Shown here piece by piece: positions 14,393-15,994 of a stretch of DNA of 15,994 bases (within the stretch, counting starts at the first letter, position 1; each line of letters begins with the position of its first letter). Below the pieces are notes generated by a model, which worked only from the letters and a program-made list of their open reading frames with translations, did not search any database and had not been told where the DNA came from. A program made the position numbers and the translations under genes. The stretch is from Candidatus Poseidoniia archaeon (lineage in GTDB: Archaea > Thermoplasmatota > Poseidoniia > MGIII > CG-Epi1). Location of the stretch: positions 1 to 15,994 of the forward strand of contig JAPYSZ010000018.1 in the NCBI GenBank assembly GCA_029941645.1, written 5' to 3'.

Positions 14393-15961
14393 TTGGACAA
14401 TTATAACAAGAGCCAGGCCTTTATCGCATTTACAATAGTCCTGATTCTTTTAATGACGACTTATCACAATAGTCATTTTCGAGATATTTTCTCCTATTAT
14501 GAACACGCTGGCGAGAAGAGGTATGACCTTGAAAATGATGGCTGGACAGTAAATTTAGATTCCGAGTTTGAGATGGCAGATGAATTTGATATGATGCTAA
14601 AGAATATAGATGATTACGAATATCCAGCGAATAGTGTACTGGTTGTAAATCAGGGAACAATAGTTAGGGAAAAATATTACAATGATTTTACTTACAGGAC
14701 GGAATTTAATACGTACTCAGTAACCAAGAGTTTTACTTCAACATTGATTGGAATAGCGATAGACCAAGGAATTATTGGTAGCGTTAATGATCCAATCGTC
14801 AGTTATTTTCCGAACACAACATTTGATAATGATTCACCAGAAAAGCAAAGAGTTACGATAAAGCACGTTTTGACTATGACGTCAGGCTTTGATTATGGAG
14901 TGGATCCAACATTTGCACCTCCTGTAGAAGGCTCAGTAGCTCTGCATGTTCTGAATAGGCCAGTAAGTCGCGAACCGGGATATTCTTGGGTTTATGATTC
15001 ATATGCACCATCAATTCTTAACAGAATCATTGAGATTCAATCAAACACGTCATTAATGGAATTTGCCAATGAAACCCTATTTCATCCACTGGGAATCCAG
15101 AATCCAAGATGGGGAATGGACGATTCAGGATTGATATATGGTGGATTTGGATTATACTTGACTTCTAGAGAAATGGCAAAGTTTGGTCAATTGTTCTTGC
15201 AAGATGGAGTTTGGGAAGGGGAACAATTGGTATCTAAGGAATGGGTTCAAGAATCAACATCAGAGCATATGCCAGAGAATGTGGATTTTGTGTACTCGGT
15301 TCGTCCACCGAGTGATTACGGATACTTATGGTGGGTACATGACGGATTTTACATTGCATCAGGTTTGCACGGTCAGCGAATAATCGTTAATCCAGATAAT
15401 AATTACGTCTTAGTCTTCACCTCACTTGACGTTACACAACAAGGAGCAAACAATCTTCATGATTCAATCTTCGAGGAGGATTTTGTAGGTTGGGAAAGTC
15501 CAATGACGCAATTTTACAAAAGGTCAGTTCTCTATTTTGGGTTACTTCTGATTTCTTTTACTATAGCAAATTTTGCCTTTCTAAAGTATGGACTTAATCA
15601 AAGGATAAAGACAAGAGGCAAGGACCAGGAGATGGCATTGACATCTTTCGGTCTTTCTTTTTACTCAGCATTTATGGGTTTCCTGACAACACTTTCAGTG
15701 ATATTTATTGCCCTAGATTTATTCTTTTCGTCATCACGAGGGGTGCTGTTTCCAAAATTCCAATGGTTAACCATGTTGTTAATAATGTTAATCACAGCAT
15801 CTATGGTTTTATTAGAGAGAGAGGTTATGAGAGAAAGACACAGTGTAGATTATACAGGAATGCTAAAATTTACAATTCCCAAAGCTATTTTCTTTTTAGT
15901 ATTAATTATATTCTTGTTTTTTAATGTATATTTGAAGAAGGTTGAAGAATTTTCGGGTTAA
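14393..15961 (+). CDS. Membrane-anchored serine hydrolase, beta-lactamase family
   Basis: This 522-residue protein of the class C beta-lactamase/serine hydrolase family probably acts outside the membrane. Residues 9-21 form an N-terminal hydrophobic anchor. The hydrolase domain spans about 75-350, with SVTK at 109-112 (nucleophile Ser109, Lys112), WVYDS at 199-203 (Tyr201, at the usual YxN position) and GLHGQ at 324-328 as the third motif. Four hydrophobic helices follow (about 376-396, 427-446, 457-474, 497-513). Members include beta-lactamases, D-aminopeptidases, esterases and peptidoglycan-related enzymes; substrate cannot be assigned, and a resistance role should not be assumed, since Poseidoniia-like archaea lack peptidoglycan. 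The start is TTG, one base after the ppk2 stop. The first ATG (14453, Met21) would remove the N-terminal anchor, so TTG is preferred, but this is not certain. Its link to the glycolytic genes may be positional only. Confidence 0.85.
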   Translation: MDNYNKSQAFIAFTIVLILLMTTYHNSHFRDIFSYYEHAGEKRYDLENDGWTVNLDSEFEMADEFDMMLKNIDDYEYPANSVLVVNQGTIVREKYYNDFTYRTEFNTYSVTKSFTSTLIGIAIDQGIIGSVNDPIVSYFPNTTFDNDSPEKQRVTIKHVLTMTSGFDYGVDPTFAPPVEGSVALHVLNRPVSREPGYSWVYDSYAPSILNRIIEIQSNTSLMEFANETLFHPLGIQNPRWGMDDSGLIYGGFGLYLTSREMAKFGQLFLQDGVWEGEQLVSKEWVQESTSEHMPENVDFVYSVRPPSDYGYLWWVHDGFYIASGLHGQRIIVNPDNNYVLVFTSLDVTQQGANNLHDSIFEEDFVGWESPMTQFYKRSVLYFGLLLISFTIANFAFLKYGLNQRIKTRGKDQEMALTSFGLSFYSAFMGFLTTLSVIFIALDLFFSSSRGVLFPKFQWLTMLLIMLITASMVLLEREVMRERHSVDYTGMLKFTIPKAIFFLVLIIFLFFNVYLKKVEEFSG

Positions 15962-15994
15962 TGCAGGCTTATTTCACCTAAGCGAATTCCTAAA

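Noticed and set aside
15961..15978. ATG overlapping the serine hydrolase stop (TAATG), as if a coupled gene followed.
   Set aside because: The frame ends at a TAA after six codons (ATG CAG GCT TAT TTC ACC TAA), so no gene starts there.

Overview
The window looks like an archaeal chromosome. It holds archaeal RNA polymerase subunits in the classic order rpo5 (H), rpo2 (B), rpo1N (A'), rpo1C (A''), rpl30e, and candidate TATA boxes sit where archaeal promoters should be. Rpo2 is one uninterrupted chain, not split into B' and B''. Together with the AT-rich composition and the look of the proteins, this points to the Thermoplasmatota, and most probably to a marine Poseidoniia-like lineage (Marine Group II/III). 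The exact placement is inference. No mobile element, CRISPR array or phage gene is visible.

Left part, minus strand (44-10987). Read from right to left, this arm runs: tRNA-Lys(UUU) with an encoded CCA end, rpo5, rpo2, rpo1N, rpo1C, the L30e-family ribosomal protein gene, then a full-length transketolase. The RNA polymerase genes are joined by overlapping or abutting stop/start codons (ATGA, ATGA, TAATG, TAG-ATG), with Shine-Dalgarno sequences inside the preceding gene, so they look like one transcript. The nusA, rps12 and rps7 genes that often follow rpl30e in archaea are absent; transketolase takes that place.

Right part, plus strand (11227-15961). A divergent intergenic region (10988-11226) separates the RNA polymerase arm from a co-directional cluster. 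The cluster holds a phosphofructokinase with pyrophosphate-type signature residues, a classical (eukaryal/bacterial-type) class I fructose-bisphosphate aldolase, a class I-like polyphosphate kinase 2, and a membrane-anchored serine hydrolase of the beta-lactamase family. The first three form a plausible unit: two consecutive central-carbon steps, one linked to PPi, beside an enzyme that exchanges phosphate between polyphosphate and nucleotides.

The most striking observations are these. (1) The conserved zinc ligands of the RNA polymerase are eroded at three separate sites in two subunits: both N-terminal sites of Rpo1N and the C-terminal site of Rpo2. (2) Rpo1C carries an N-terminal extension of about 385 residues with what look like two helix-hairpin-helix-type segments flanking a beta-rich domain. 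(3) There is a PPi/polyphosphate-centred glycolytic cluster in an archaeon, with an aldolase type uncommon in archaea. (4) Translation starts seem to be of two kinds: Shine-Dalgarno-led inside the RNA polymerase operon, and without Shine-Dalgarno, possibly leaderless, at the other genes.
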